Origin: DSNY01 sp964539745
GTDB lineage: Bacteria; Pseudomonadota; Gammaproteobacteria; Burkholderiales; Burkholderiaceae_F
Direction of reading: 5' to 3'
Length of the DNA: 27,813 nt
Assembly (NCBI GenBank): GCA_964539745.1
Contig: CAZIJU010000042.1
Span: 1-27,813, forward strand
Position 1 is the first letter of the stretch. Each line of letters opens with the position of its first letter. The position numbers and the translations under genes were made by a program. Below are positions 1 to 7,279 of the stretch, piece after piece. Below the pieces are notes generated by a model. It saw only the letters and a program-made list of their open reading frames with translations, was not told the DNA's origin and did not search any database.

Positions 1-54
1 TTTCAGGTACTAGCGCCGCGAGGTGTGGAGGTTCGAGTCCTCTCCTGGGCACCA
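1..54 (+). tRNA. tRNA-Leu (anticodon CAG), 3' part only
   Basis: This is the 3' part of a leucine tRNA; the 5' half lies left of the window. The anticodon loop reads TTCAGGT with anticodon CAG at 4-6. The 3' anticodon strand follows at 9-13, then a long variable arm at 14-26 (stem CGCC/GGTG around GCGA) typical of class II tRNAs. Next come a T arm with loop TTCGAGT, a 3' acceptor strand CCTGGGC, discriminator A and an encoded CCA at 52-54. It decodes CUG, a frequent Leu codon in GC-rich genomes. It is the only gene on the plus strand here. Confidence 0.93.
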
Positions 55-56
55 GA

Positions 57-89
57 AACGATGGCCAGCGCGAGCTGGCCTTTCGTTTT
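57..89 (+). terminator. Rho-independent terminator of tRNA-Leu
   Basis: A perfect 7-bp stem GGCCAGC (63-69) / GCTGGCC (74-80) closes a GCGA tetraloop and is followed by TTTCGTTTT (81-89). A further A57-A61/T83-T87 pairing can extend the base. It begins 2 bases after the tRNA CCA end and is correctly oriented to end the tRNA transcript. Confidence 0.85.
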
Positions 90-100
90 GGTGGTGGTCG

Positions 101-203
101 GCGCACGCAGCGCCTGTGCGCTCGAGCGAGGGCTTGATCGGCGCGGCATGCAAGGCCGCGCCGCAGGGTCTCGCATCGGAGACCGGGTCCCGTGCCTGGG
201 ACC
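101..203. repeat. Tandem set of four perfect inverted repeats in the tRNA-Leu / phosphoribosyltransferase gap
   Basis: The 208 bases between the tRNA and the end of the phosphoribosyltransferase gene carry no convincing coding sequence. They hold consecutive perfect stems: GCGCAC 101-106 with GTGCGC 116-121; CGGCGCGGC 139-147 with GCCGCGCCG 155-163; GGTCTC 167-172 with GAGACC 179-184; and GGTCCC 186-191 with GGGACC 198-203. They are flanked by terminator hairpins at 63-80 and 213-228. They could be a structured RNA, a convergent termination zone, or partly the chance yield of GC-rich DNA. The stems are seen directly; the function is unknown. Confidence 0.6.
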
Positions 204-212
204 GCCGCGAAT

Positions 213-233
213 GCCGGCGGTCGCCGGCTTTTT
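213..233 (+). terminator. Second plus-strand terminator-like hairpin
   Basis: A perfect 6-bp stem GCCGGC (213-218) / GCCGGC (223-228) with loop GGTC is followed by TTTTT (229-233) and another T-rich stretch. The U-tract lies on the plus strand, so it would stop transcripts reading through from tRNA-Leu. On the minus strand the hairpin is not followed by a T run, so it is a poor intrinsic terminator for the converging phosphoribosyltransferase gene. Confidence 0.65.
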
Positions 234-262
234 CGTCTTTCGCCCCCATCCTGTTCCGGCGT

Positions 263-787
263 TCACTCGCCGCGTGCGCGACTGCGCAGCCGCGCGGCGA
301 GCTGATGCGGCCGCAGCGAGTCGTACTCCTCGAACGGCTGGTGGATCCACGGGCTCGTCGGCAGATACTGCACGTAATAGTCCGGCTTGAACGTCGATAC
401 CGCCTTGTACCAGAGCACGGCGGTGCGCACCTCCGTGAGCGCCGGGAAACGCTTTTTCAGGTGCTCGATCACGCGGCTCAGCGTCTGTCCGGAATCGACC
501 AGATCGTCGACCAGCAGCAGCTTGCCGCGCAGTCCGCCGCCGGTCATCGTGATGAATTCGGCGATGTCCAGCCGCCCCTGCCGGGTGCCGGCCGCTTCGC
601 GGTACGAACTCGCTGCGAGGATCGCGAGCGGCATGTCGTAAATGCGCGAGATCACGTCGCCGATGCGCAGCCCGCCGCGCGCCAGACACAGGATCGAGTC
701 GAAGCGATAGCCGGACTCGTAGACCTGCAGCGCGAGCTGCTCGATCATGCGGTGATATTCGTCCCATCCGACGTACAGATCCTTCAT
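263..787 (-). CDS. Purine-type phosphoribosyltransferase
   Basis: A 174-residue cytosolic type I phosphoribosyltransferase, likely transferring ribose 5-phosphate from PRPP to a purine base for salvage. The PRPP-binding signature LLLVDDLVDSGQTL sits near residues 90-103. An upstream ARGGL segment (36-40) is the usual PRPP/PPi loop region, and WI near the C-terminus fits base stacking in hypoxanthine/xanthine enzymes. The ATG at 787 is chosen because it overlaps the purA stop as ATGA; a GTG at 793 is possible but adds only two residues. It directly follows purA, so a salvage enzyme is translationally coupled to de novo AMP synthesis. Base specificity (hypoxanthine, guanine or xanthine) cannot be read from the sequence. 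It is the last gene of the minus-strand run. Confidence 0.88.
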   Translation of the reverse strand: MKDLYVGWDEYHRMIEQLALQVYESGYRFDSILCLARGGLRIGDVISRIYDMPLAILAASSYREAAGTRQGRLDIAEFITMTGGGLRGKLLLVDDLVDSGQTLSRVIEHLKKRFPALTEVRTAVLWYKAVSTFKPDYYVQYLPTSPWIHQPFEEYDSLRPHQLAARLRSRARGE

Positions 788-2094
788 CGGCACGCCCCGC
801 GCTCAGCGAACGGCCGGCGCAGCACGATCGTCTGCTCGCGGTCAGGTCCAGTCGATACCAGATCGAGCGGCACCCCGGTCACCTCGCTCAGCCGCTCGAG
901 ATAGCGCCGCGCGTTGCGCGGCAGCGCGTCCCATTCGCGCACGCCGAAAGTCGACTCGCTCCAGCCGTCGAAGTCCTCGTACACCGGTTCGCACTGCGAC
1001 ACCGCGTCGGCGCCGTAAGGCAGGATGTCGGTCGTCGACCCGCGATAGCGATAGCCAGTGCACAACCGCACCGTCGGCAGCCCGTCGAGCACGTCGAGCT
1101 TGGTGATGCACAGTCCCGTCGTTCCGTTCAGCTGCACGGAGCGGCGCAGCGCGGCGGCGTCGAACCAGCCGCAGCGGCGCGGCCGCCCGGTGACCGATCC
1201 GAACTCGTTGCCCTTGTTGCGCAGGTGCTCGCCGGTTGCGTCGAGCAACTCGGTGGGAAACGGCCCGGAGCCGACGCGTGTGGCGTACGCCTTGGTGATG
1301 CCGAGCACGTAGTCGAGTCGCTGCGGTGCCACGCCCGCCCCCGCAGCGGCCGCGCCCGCCACGGTGTTGCTCGAAGTGACGAACGGATACGTGCCGTGGT
1401 CGACGTCGAGCAGCGCGCCCTGCGCACCCTCGAACAGGAAGCGGCGGCCCTGCCCCATCTCGGCGTTCAGCCGGTACGACACGTCGGCGATCATCGGCTT
1501 GAGCCGTTCGCCCAGCGCCAGCGTTGCGTCGATCACCTGCTGCGGATCGATGCGCTCGGCGTCCAGATACCGCGTCAGCACGAAGTTGTGGAAGTCGAGC
1601 GCTTCGATCACCCGTTCCGCGAAACGCTGCGCGTCGAACAGGTCCTGCGCGCGTACGGCGCGCCGGCCAACCTTGTCCTCGTAGGCCGGTCCGATGCCGC
1701 GGCCGGTCGTTCCGATCTTGCCCGCGCCTTTCTTGAGCTCGCGCGCCTTGTCGAGCGCGACGTGATAGTCGAGGATCAGCGGGCAGTTTCCGCTGATGGA
1801 CAGGCGCGACATCGCGTCGACCCCGGCCGCCTGCAGCTCGTCGATTTCCGCCAGCAGCGCCTGCGGCGACAACACGACGCCGTTGCCGATGTAGCACGCG
1901 ACGTCGGGCCGCAGGATGCCCGACGGGATCAGTCGCAGGATCGTCTTGCGGCCGCCGATCACCAGCGTGTGCCCGGCGTTGTGCCCGCCCTGGAAGCGCA
2001 CGACGCCGTCGGCCTCGTCGGTCAGCCAATCGACGATCTTGCCCTTGCCTTCGTCGCCCCACTGGGTGCCGACGACGACCACGTTCTTCGCCAT
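784..2094 (-). CDS. purA: Adenylosuccinate synthetase
   Basis: A 436-residue enzyme making adenylosuccinate from IMP, aspartate and GTP, the first committed step from IMP to AMP. The N-terminal GTQWGDEGKGK (9-19) carries the catalytic Asp14 and the P-loop-like glycines. GGHNAGHT contains His42, GTTGRGIGPAYEDK is the IMP-binding loop, and FEGAQGALLDVDHGTYP completes the signature. The length matches the family (about 430). The start ATG at 2094 is preceded by a good ribosome site (GAGGA, 6 bases upstream), which overlaps the end of hisZ. The gene lies 9 bases after hisZ and overlaps the phosphoribosyltransferase by 4 bases, indicating one transcript. In E. coli purA also lies downstream of hflK-hflC-yjeT. 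Confidence 0.98.
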   Translation of the reverse strand: MAKNVVVVGTQWGDEGKGKIVDWLTDEADGVVRFQGGHNAGHTLVIGGRKTILRLIPSGILRPDVACYIGNGVVLSPQALLAEIDELQAAGVDAMSRLSISGNCPLILDYHVALDKARELKKGAGKIGTTGRGIGPAYEDKVGRRAVRAQDLFDAQRFAERVIEALDFHNFVLTRYLDAERIDPQQVIDATLALGERLKPMIADVSYRLNAEMGQGRRFLFEGAQGALLDVDHGTYPFVTSSNTVAGAAAAGAGVAPQRLDYVLGITKAYATRVGSGPFPTELLDATGEHLRNKGNEFGSVTGRPRRCGWFDAAALRRSVQLNGTTGLCITKLDVLDGLPTVRLCTGYRYRGSTTDILPYGADAVSQCEPVYEDFDGWSESTFGVREWDALPRNARRYLERLSEVTGVPLDLVSTGPDREQTIVLRRPFAERGACR

Positions 2095-2103
2095 GTCGTT
2101 CCT

Positions 2104-3261
2104 CTAACCTTGGTTCACGGTGCGCGTAACGACCGCCCAACGCCCGTCGACGCGCCGCAGTTCGCGGTCGAAGTCGACCCCGTCGACGACTTCGTCGGGC
2201 GCGAGCCGCCGCACGACGACCTCGCCGGCCGCGCGCAGCGCGCGCACCAGCGCGACGAGGTCCGGATCGTCGTCGCACGGCGCGAGGATCGCGGCACGCG
2301 TGCCGTTGTCCTGTCCGCGCGTCAGGTCGCGCAGATCGATTGAAAAACCCGTCGCGGGTCGCGCGCGCCCGAAGGCGCGCCCGATGTCGTCGTAACGGCC
2401 GCCGCGCAGGATCGGCCCCGGCAGCGCGGGGGCGTACGCCGCGAACGTCACCCCGGTGTGATACCGATACCCGTGCAGGTCCGCCAGGTCGACGCTGAGT
2501 TCGTCCGCGAGCGTCGCCCGAACGAGTTGCTCGAGATCATCGAGCGCGCGACCGATGGCCGGCAACGGCGGAAGCGCGCAGCGCGCCCGCGCGATCACCT
2601 CGGCGCCGCCGTGCAGACGCGCCAGCGCGAGCAACGCGTCGCCCGTCGCGGGGTCGAGCCCGCCGACGGTGTCGGCGAGCGCCGGCACGTCCTTGGCGAT
2701 CAGCGCTGCGAGGATGTCGTCGGCCGCGGCGGCCGCTGCCGCGTCGGCGCCGAGGATCGCACGCACGACACCGGTGTGCCCGAGATCGAGTCGCACGCGC
2801 TCGACGCCGGCGCGCCGCAACGACTCCACCGCCAGTTCGAGGATCTCCGCATCGGCCGCGAGCCCCGCGTGGCCGTACAGTTCGGCGCCGACCTGGAAGG
2901 GCTCGCGCGTGGCGAGCGGATGCAGCGGGCGCGCGTGCAACACGCTGCCCGCGTAGCACAGACGTGCCACCCCGCGGCGGTTCAGGATGTGCGCATCGAT
3001 GCGAGCGACCTGCGGCGTCGTGTCGGCGCGCAGTCCCATCATCCGGCCGCTCTGCTGGTCGACGAGTTTGCAGGTGCGCAGGTCGAGGTCGGCGCCGGCG
3101 CCGGTCAGCAGCGAGTCGACGTATTCGGCAAGCGGCGGAATCACCAGCTCGTAGCCGTAGCTGCGGTACAGATCGAGCAGCACGCGGCGCAGCGCCTCGA
3201 GCCGCCGCGCTTCGTGCGGCAGCACGTCGGAGATTCCCTCGGGAAGCACCCAGCGCGCCAT
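2104..3261 (-). CDS. hisZ: ATP phosphoribosyltransferase regulatory subunit
   Basis: A 385-residue class II aminoacyl-tRNA-synthetase-like protein without tRNA-charging function. HisZ pairs with short-form HisG and gives the first enzyme of histidine synthesis its activity and histidine feedback. The N-terminus (WVLPEGISDVLP) and the segments TPQVARIDAH and GGRYDDIGRAFGRARPATGF are family hallmarks and resemble HisS. It is shorter than HisS (433 residues, also in this window) and lacks a recognisable C-terminal anticodon-binding domain. Its presence implies a short HisG elsewhere in the genome. It stands between the DUF2065 gene and purA, a standard betaproteobacterial arrangement. The start ATG at 3261 has a weak GCAGGG ribosome site. 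Confidence 0.95.
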   Translation of the reverse strand: MARWVLPEGISDVLPHEARRLEALRRVLLDLYRSYGYELVIPPLAEYVDSLLTGAGADLDLRTCKLVDQQSGRMMGLRADTTPQVARIDAHILNRRGVARLCYAGSVLHARPLHPLATREPFQVGAELYGHAGLAADAEILELAVESLRRAGVERVRLDLGHTGVVRAILGADAAAAAAADDILAALIAKDVPALADTVGGLDPATGDALLALARLHGGAEVIARARCALPPLPAIGRALDDLEQLVRATLADELSVDLADLHGYRYHTGVTFAAYAPALPGPILRGGRYDDIGRAFGRARPATGFSIDLRDLTRGQDNGTRAAILAPCDDDPDLVALVRALRAAGEVVVRRLAPDEVVDGVDFDRELRRVDGRWAVVTRTVNQG

Positions 3262-3273
3262 GCAAGCCCTGCT

Positions 3274-3290
3274 CGCCGCGCAACGCGGCG
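3274..3290 (-). other. Intercistronic stem-loop before hisZ
   Basis: A perfect 7-bp inverted repeat (CGCCGCG 3274-3280, loop CAA, CGCGGCG 3284-3290) occupies the 39-base gap between the DUF2065 gene and hisZ, 12 bases upstream of the hisZ start. No T run follows, so it is not an intrinsic terminator. It may affect mRNA stability or hisZ initiation; this is inference. Confidence 0.5.
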
Positions 3291-3300
3291 CACGCTCCGT

Positions 3301-3486
3301 CTACGAAAGGATCCAGAACAGTCCGAGCCCGATCAGGATCGCCACCAGACCGATGAAGCGGATCTGGCCGTCGCTCAGTTCGGTCACGCGGCGGAACATG
3401 TCGCGCCACGCCGCAGGCGCGAGAAACGGCATCAAGCCTTCGAGCACCAGCATCAGCGCGAACGCCAGGCCGAGCGTGGTCAGCAT
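3301..3486 (-). CDS. DUF2065 (YjeT-like) small membrane protein
   Basis: A 61-residue protein with two hydrophobic stretches (about residues 3-23 and 44-60) joined by a short charged loop containing WRDMFRRV. Length, two-helix hairpin layout and position match the DUF2065 family, whose E. coli member yjeT also lies just after hflC and before purA. The family has no established function. The ATG shares one base with the hflC stop (TGATG), so it is translationally coupled to hflC. This points to a role near the HflKC/FtsH membrane assembly, but that is inference from position only. Confidence 0.85.
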   Translation of the reverse strand: MLTTLGLAFALMLVLEGLMPFLAPAAWRDMFRRVTELSDGQIRFIGLVAILIGLGLFWILS

Positions 3487-4370
3487 CAGCGCTGGCTGCG
3501 TCCCGGCGCGGGGTTTTTCATGTACTTGAAGAACTCCGACGACGGGTCGATCACGAGCAGATCGGAACGATTGCGAAAGCTCGCGCGATACGCCTCGAGG
3601 CTGCGGTAGAAACCGAAGAACTCGGGATTCTGGCCGAACGCCTGCGCGTAGATCGCGGCGGCGCGCGCGTCGCCCTCGCCCTTGATCTTCTGCGCCTCGC
3701 GGTACGCCTCGGCGAGCAGCACTTCGCGCTGGCGGTCGGCGTCGGCGCGGATCTTCTCGCCCTCAGCCGCGCCGATCGAGCGCTGCTCGGTCGCCACGCG
3801 CTGCCGCTCCGAGGCCATGCGGCGAAAGACGTCGGCGTTGATCTCGGGCACGAAGTCGACGCGCTTCAGCCTCACGTCGATGATCTCGACGCCGACGTCC
3901 TTGACGCGCTCCTGCACGGCGATGCGGATCTCCTCCATCGCGCGATCGCGCTCGCGCGAAGTGATGTCGTTGACGGTGCGCTTGTTGACCGCCTGGTTCA
4001 TCGCATCGCGCACGAGCGACGAAATGCGTTCCTGTGCGGCGCGCTCGCTGCCGGTGAAACTCACCCAGTAGCGGCGCGGGTCGCTGACGCGCCACTTGAT
4101 GAAGGAGTCGACCAGCAGGTTTTTCTTCTCCGAGGTCTGCACGCGGTCCACCTGCGGCGTGTCGATCGTCAGGATGCGCTTGTCGACATAGACGACGTTC
4201 TGGAACGGCGGCGGAAGCTTGAAGTGCAGTCCGGGCTCGGTGATCACTTCCTTGATCTGACCGAGCGCGAAGACGATCGCGTACTGCCGCTGGTCGACGA
4301 TGAATGCGCTGGCGCGGAAGACGACGGCTGCGACGATGACCGCGACGATGGTTCCGAGGATCCTGTTCAT
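3486..4370 (-). CDS. hflC: HflC, SPFH-domain regulator of the FtsH protease
   Basis: A 294-residue inner-membrane protein of the stomatin/prohibitin (SPFH) superfamily that forms a large complex with HflK around FtsH and modulates membrane-protein proteolysis. One N-terminal membrane helix (about residues 4-22) is followed by the band-7 domain (DQRQYAIVFALGQI; then the RISSLVRDAMNQ and DVRLKRVDFVPEI segments). A charged helical region rich in Arg, Glu and Ala comes next, then a short tail. ATG at 4370 is chosen because it gives the usual short N-terminus and has GGGAC upstream; a GTG at 4385 would add five residues. It starts 15 bases after the hflK stop. Confidence 0.95.
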   Translation of the reverse strand: MNRILGTIVAVIVAAVVFRASAFIVDQRQYAIVFALGQIKEVITEPGLHFKLPPPFQNVVYVDKRILTIDTPQVDRVQTSEKKNLLVDSFIKWRVSDPRRYWVSFTGSERAAQERISSLVRDAMNQAVNKRTVNDITSRERDRAMEEIRIAVQERVKDVGVEIIDVRLKRVDFVPEINADVFRRMASERQRVATEQRSIGAAEGEKIRADADRQREVLLAEAYREAQKIKGEGDARAAAIYAQAFGQNPEFFGFYRSLEAYRASFRNRSDLLVIDPSSEFFKYMKNPAPGRSQR

Positions 4371-4385
4371 GGCGCGTCCCGGCAC

Positions 4386-5684
4386 TTACCGCGTCTCGCG
4401 TTCGCGGCTGCGCGCGCCGTCGCGCGCGCGCGCGTCGCCCGGCGCCTGCTCGGGCGCCGCCGACGTCGGCGGGTTCGGAACGACGCGCGCGGTCTGCCCG
4501 GCCTCGGACAGCGCTTGCTGCATCAGCTTGTCGAACGGCAGGAACAGCACGTTGTTGCCGCCGCGGGCGTCGACCATGACCTTCGTCGAGTTCGTGAAGA
4601 TCTGTTGCATCGTGTCCAGGTACATGCGCTCGCGCGTCACCGCGGGCGCCTTGTTGTACTCGGCGAGGATCTGGCGGAAGCGGGCCGCGTCGCCCTGCGC
4701 CGTCTCCACGACACGCGTTCGGTAGCCCTCGGCTTCCTGCAGCAGGCGCGAGGCGGCGCCGCGCGCCTTCGGCACGACGTCGTTGGCGTAAGCCTGGCCT
4801 TCGTTGATCAGCCGCTCGCGATCCTGCCCGGCCTTGACCGCGTCGTCGAACGCGGCCTGCACTTGCTCGGGCGGTTGCGCGTTCTGGATCGCGACTTCGA
4901 GCACCAAGAGGCCGGTGCCGTAGCGGTCGAGCATCGACTGCATGCGCTGGCGCGTCGAATCGGCGATCTGCTGGCGCGCTTCGAACAGCACCGCGTCCAT
5001 CACGCGGCGCCCGATCTCCTCGCGCATCGCCGACTCGGCGACCTGCGTCACCGTTTCGGCCGCGCTGCCGCCGGCGAAACGGTGGTTGAACACGAAGTCG
5101 CGCGCGCCGCTCGCATCCTCCTTGATGCGGTACTGGACGGTGAAGTGCACGTCGACGATGTTCTCGTCGTCGGTCAGCATCAGCGCTTCCTTCAAGCGGT
5201 CGCCCCGGCCGCGCGCACCGATTTCAAGCGTGCGAACCGAAAGTACGTCGACGACTTCGTGCGACTGGATCGGCCAGGGCATCCGCCAGCGGAAACCTGG
5301 CGGGGTCGTTCCGTCGTACTTGCCGAAGGTCGTGACCACCCCGACCTGGCCTTCTTGCACGATGTAGAAGCCGCTGCCCATCCAGATCACGACCGCGGCA
5401 GCGAGGATCGCGAGCACGCCGAGGCCGGCGCCCTTGGCGTCGGGCCGCAACGAACCCATGCCGCCGCCACCACCGCCGCCACCACCGCCGCGACGACCGA
5501 ACAAACCGTTCAGTCGCCGGTTGAAATCGCGCCACAACTCGTCGAGATCGGGCGGCCCGTCCTGGCCGCCGGGACGCTGCGGCCTGCGCTCCCCGTCGTC
5601 CCTGCCGTCGCCGGAACCTGAACCGCCGCCGCGACCCCATTGCGGGTCGTTCAGCGACATTGCAAGACCAAACAGGGAAACCAT
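4386..5684 (-). CDS. hflK: HflK, SPFH-domain partner of HflC
   Basis: A roughly 432-residue partner of HflC in the FtsH-modulating complex. The N-terminal cytoplasmic region contains PPDLDELWRDFNRRLNGLFG, conserved in proteobacterial HflK, then a ten-glycine run. One membrane helix (LGVLAILAAAVVIWMGSGFY) and the SPFH domain (GQVGVVTTFGKY onward) follow. The C-terminal tail is long, charged and probably disordered. The start is uncertain: ATG at 5684 and ATG at 5660 (MSLNDPQWG) are both possible and neither has a clear ribosome site. The longer form is reported because related HflK proteins often have residues before the SLNDPQWG-like segment. The gene follows hflX after about 42 bases. Confidence 0.94.
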   Translation of the reverse strand: MVSLFGLAMSLNDPQWGRGGGSGSGDGRDDGERRPQRPGGQDGPPDLDELWRDFNRRLNGLFGRRGGGGGGGGGGMGSLRPDAKGAGLGVLAILAAAVVIWMGSGFYIVQEGQVGVVTTFGKYDGTTPPGFRWRMPWPIQSHEVVDVLSVRTLEIGARGRGDRLKEALMLTDDENIVDVHFTVQYRIKEDASGARDFVFNHRFAGGSAAETVTQVAESAMREEIGRRVMDAVLFEARQQIADSTRQRMQSMLDRYGTGLLVLEVAIQNAQPPEQVQAAFDDAVKAGQDRERLINEGQAYANDVVPKARGAASRLLQEAEGYRTRVVETAQGDAARFRQILAEYNKAPAVTRERMYLDTMQQIFTNSTKVMVDARGGNNVLFLPFDKLMQQALSEAGQTARVVPNPPTSAAPEQAPGDARARDGARSRERETR

Positions 5685-5726
5685 GGACGCTTGTCGAGGA
5701 ATGACGCGCGGTCCAGCCGCGCCAGT

Positions 5727-6905
5727 TTAGGCAGGAGCAACGAACGACGCTGGGGACTCGATCCCGGCAGGCAGGGCGGCTGCGGCGCGGGTCTGGCGCG
5801 CACGTTCGGCGATCGCTTCGCGCAGCAGGTCCAGCCCCTGCCCCGAAATCGCACTGACGGAAACGGCGCGGATGCTACCACAGGGGTCCGTCTCGACCGA
5901 TGGCGTGCGGTCGATGCGATCGATCTTGTTGTAGACGACCAGGCGCGGCACGTGCGCGGCGCCGATGTCTTCGAGCACGCGCTCGACCGCGGCCATCTGC
6001 GCAGCGCGCGCCGGCGTTGAAACGTCGACGACGTGCAGCAGCAGATCGGCCTCGACCGACTCCTCGAGTGTCGACTTGAACGCCTCGACGAGCTGGTGCG
6101 GCAGCCCGCGAATGAACCCGACCGTGTCGGACAGGACGACGCTTACGTCGCTGCCGAGCTGGCAGCGTCGCGACGTCGTGTCGAGCGTCGCGAACAACTG
6201 GTCGGCCGCGAACGCGCCGGCACGCGTCAGCGCGTTGAACAGCGTCGACTTGCCGGCGTTGGTGTAGCCGACCAGAGACACCGAGAACACGTCCCGCCGG
6301 GTCCGCGCGCGCCGCTGCGTGCGGCGTTGCTTGTGCAGCGTCTTCAGCCGCTCGCGCAGCAGCTTGACGCGCGACGCGATCATGCGACGGTCGAGTTCGA
6401 TCTGCTTTTCCCCGGGTCCGCCGGTCTTGCCCAGTCCGCCACGCTGCCGTTCGAGGTGGGTCCAGCCGCGCACCAATCGCGTCGACAGATGTTCGAGCTG
6501 GGCCAGCTCGACCTGCAGCTTGCCTTCGCGGCTCTTTGCGCGCTGCGCGAAGATGTCCAGGATCAGCGCGGTGCGGTCCAGCACCGGTACTTCGAGCACG
6601 CGCTCGAGGTTGCGCTGCTGCGCCGGCGACAGCGCGACGTCGAAAAGTGCGACGCCCGCATCCGCCGCCTTCAGTTGCGCCGCGAGTTCGTCGACCTTGC
6701 CGCCGCCGAGGTAGTGCGCCGGATCGGGACGATCGCGGCGTGCGCAGAAACTGCCGCGGACCTCGTAGCCCGCCGAACGCGCAAGTTCGATCATCTCGTC
6801 GAGCGCGTCTTGCGCCGCATGTCCGGCGCCACCCCGCCCGAGCGTCACGCTGACGACGAGTGCGCGAGAACGGCGGTTCACGCGCGCGGAATCGACGTGG
6901 AACAC
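5727..6905 (-). CDS. hflX: GTPase HflX
   Basis: A 392-residue ribosome-associated GTPase that in E. coli splits stalled or heat-damaged 70S ribosomes. The N-terminal HflX domain contains YLGGGKVDEL. A coiled helical linker includes the signature GGLGKTGGPGEKQIE (about 156-170). The G domain has G1 GYTNAGKS (213-220), G3 DTVGF and G4 NKID. A GTG at 6905 is taken as start: it overlaps the end of hfq by three bases and gives the expected length. A CTG at 6911 would sit better (7 bases) behind the GGAGG inside the hfq 3' end, so initiation here is not settled. It lies in the hfq-hflX-hflK-hflC order shared by many proteobacteria. Confidence 0.95.
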   Translation of the reverse strand: MFHVDSARVNRRSRALVVSVTLGRGGAGHAAQDALDEMIELARSAGYEVRGSFCARRDRPDPAHYLGGGKVDELAAQLKAADAGVALFDVALSPAQQRNLERVLEVPVLDRTALILDIFAQRAKSREGKLQVELAQLEHLSTRLVRGWTHLERQRGGLGKTGGPGEKQIELDRRMIASRVKLLRERLKTLHKQRRTQRRARTRRDVFSVSLVGYTNAGKSTLFNALTRAGAFAADQLFATLDTTSRRCQLGSDVSVVLSDTVGFIRGLPHQLVEAFKSTLEESVEADLLLHVVDVSTPARAAQMAAVERVLEDIGAAHVPRLVVYNKIDRIDRTPSVETDPCGSIRAVSVSAISGQGLDLLREAIAERARQTRAAAALPAGIESPASFVAPA

Positions 6906-6907
6906 GC

Positions 6908-7144
6908 TCAGGCCGCAGCCTCCGTCGTGCCGAGGTTGACCGGCCGCGCCGGCACCACGGTCGAGATCGCGTGCTTGTAGACCATCTGCGTCACCGTGTT
7001 CCTCAGCAGGACCACGTACTGGTCGAACGATTCGATCTGGCCTTGCAGCTTGATGCCGTTGACCAGGTAGATCGATACCGGAACATGCTCCTTGCGCAGC
7101 GCGTTCAGGAAGGGGTCTTGTAGAAGTTGCCCTTTGTTGCTCAT
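6908..7144 (-). CDS. hfq: RNA chaperone Hfq
   Basis: A 78-residue Sm-like protein that forms a hexameric ring and matches small RNAs with mRNA targets. The core is nearly identical to other proteobacterial Hfq: QDPFLNALRKEHVPVSIYLV, then NGIKLQGQIESFDQY (Sm1) and VYKHAISTVVP (Sm2). Proximal-face residues Tyr56, Lys57 and His58 and rim Arg17 are present. The C-terminal tail is short (ending TTEAAA), unlike the longer E. coli tail and usual for betaproteobacteria. ATG at 7144 has a GGAG ribosome site. It heads the hfq-hflX-hflKC group after a 135-base gap from der, so a local promoter is plausible. Confidence 0.98.
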   Translation of the reverse strand: MSNKGQLLQDPFLNALRKEHVPVSIYLVNGIKLQGQIESFDQYVVLLRNTVTQMVYKHAISTVVPARPVNLGTTEAAA

Positions 7145-7209
7145 GTTGGCTCCGATCGTTAGACGAGCGCCGCGTCAAGCGGAAGACCCGGCGCCCACGC
7201 GCGACGCCA

Positions 7210-7239
7210 CTTAGATGCGCGCCGGCCGCCGAAATTCAA
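7210..7239 (-). promoter_or_regulatory. Candidate hfq promoter
   Basis: In the 135-base der-hfq gap, the minus strand shows TTGAAT (7239-7234) and TCTAAG (7215-7210) separated by 18 bases, each matching 4 of 6 bases of the sigma-70 consensus. The surrounding gap is less GC-rich than the genes. The match is weak and read by eye. Promoters do lie upstream of hfq in other bacteria, so position supports it more than sequence. Confidence 0.3.
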
Positions 7240-7279
7240 TGTAAAGGAAAAACCCCGCCTTCGCCACCGCACCCCCGGG

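Noticed and set aside
1..54. tRNA-Leu as an integration site for a mobile element
   Set aside because: No direct repeat of the tRNA 3' end, no integrase and no foreign-looking genes are seen in the window.
213..262. Intrinsic terminator for the phosphoribosyltransferase gene on the minus strand
   Set aside because: On the minus strand the 213-228 hairpin is preceded by A residues and followed by ATTCGCGG, with no U run; the terminator faces the plus strand.
23..904. Long open frames on the plus strand across the left end
   Set aside because: They run antisense through the phosphoribosyltransferase and purA genes, are Arg/Ala-rich, start inside the tRNA and resemble no protein family; high GC content keeps the opposite frames open.
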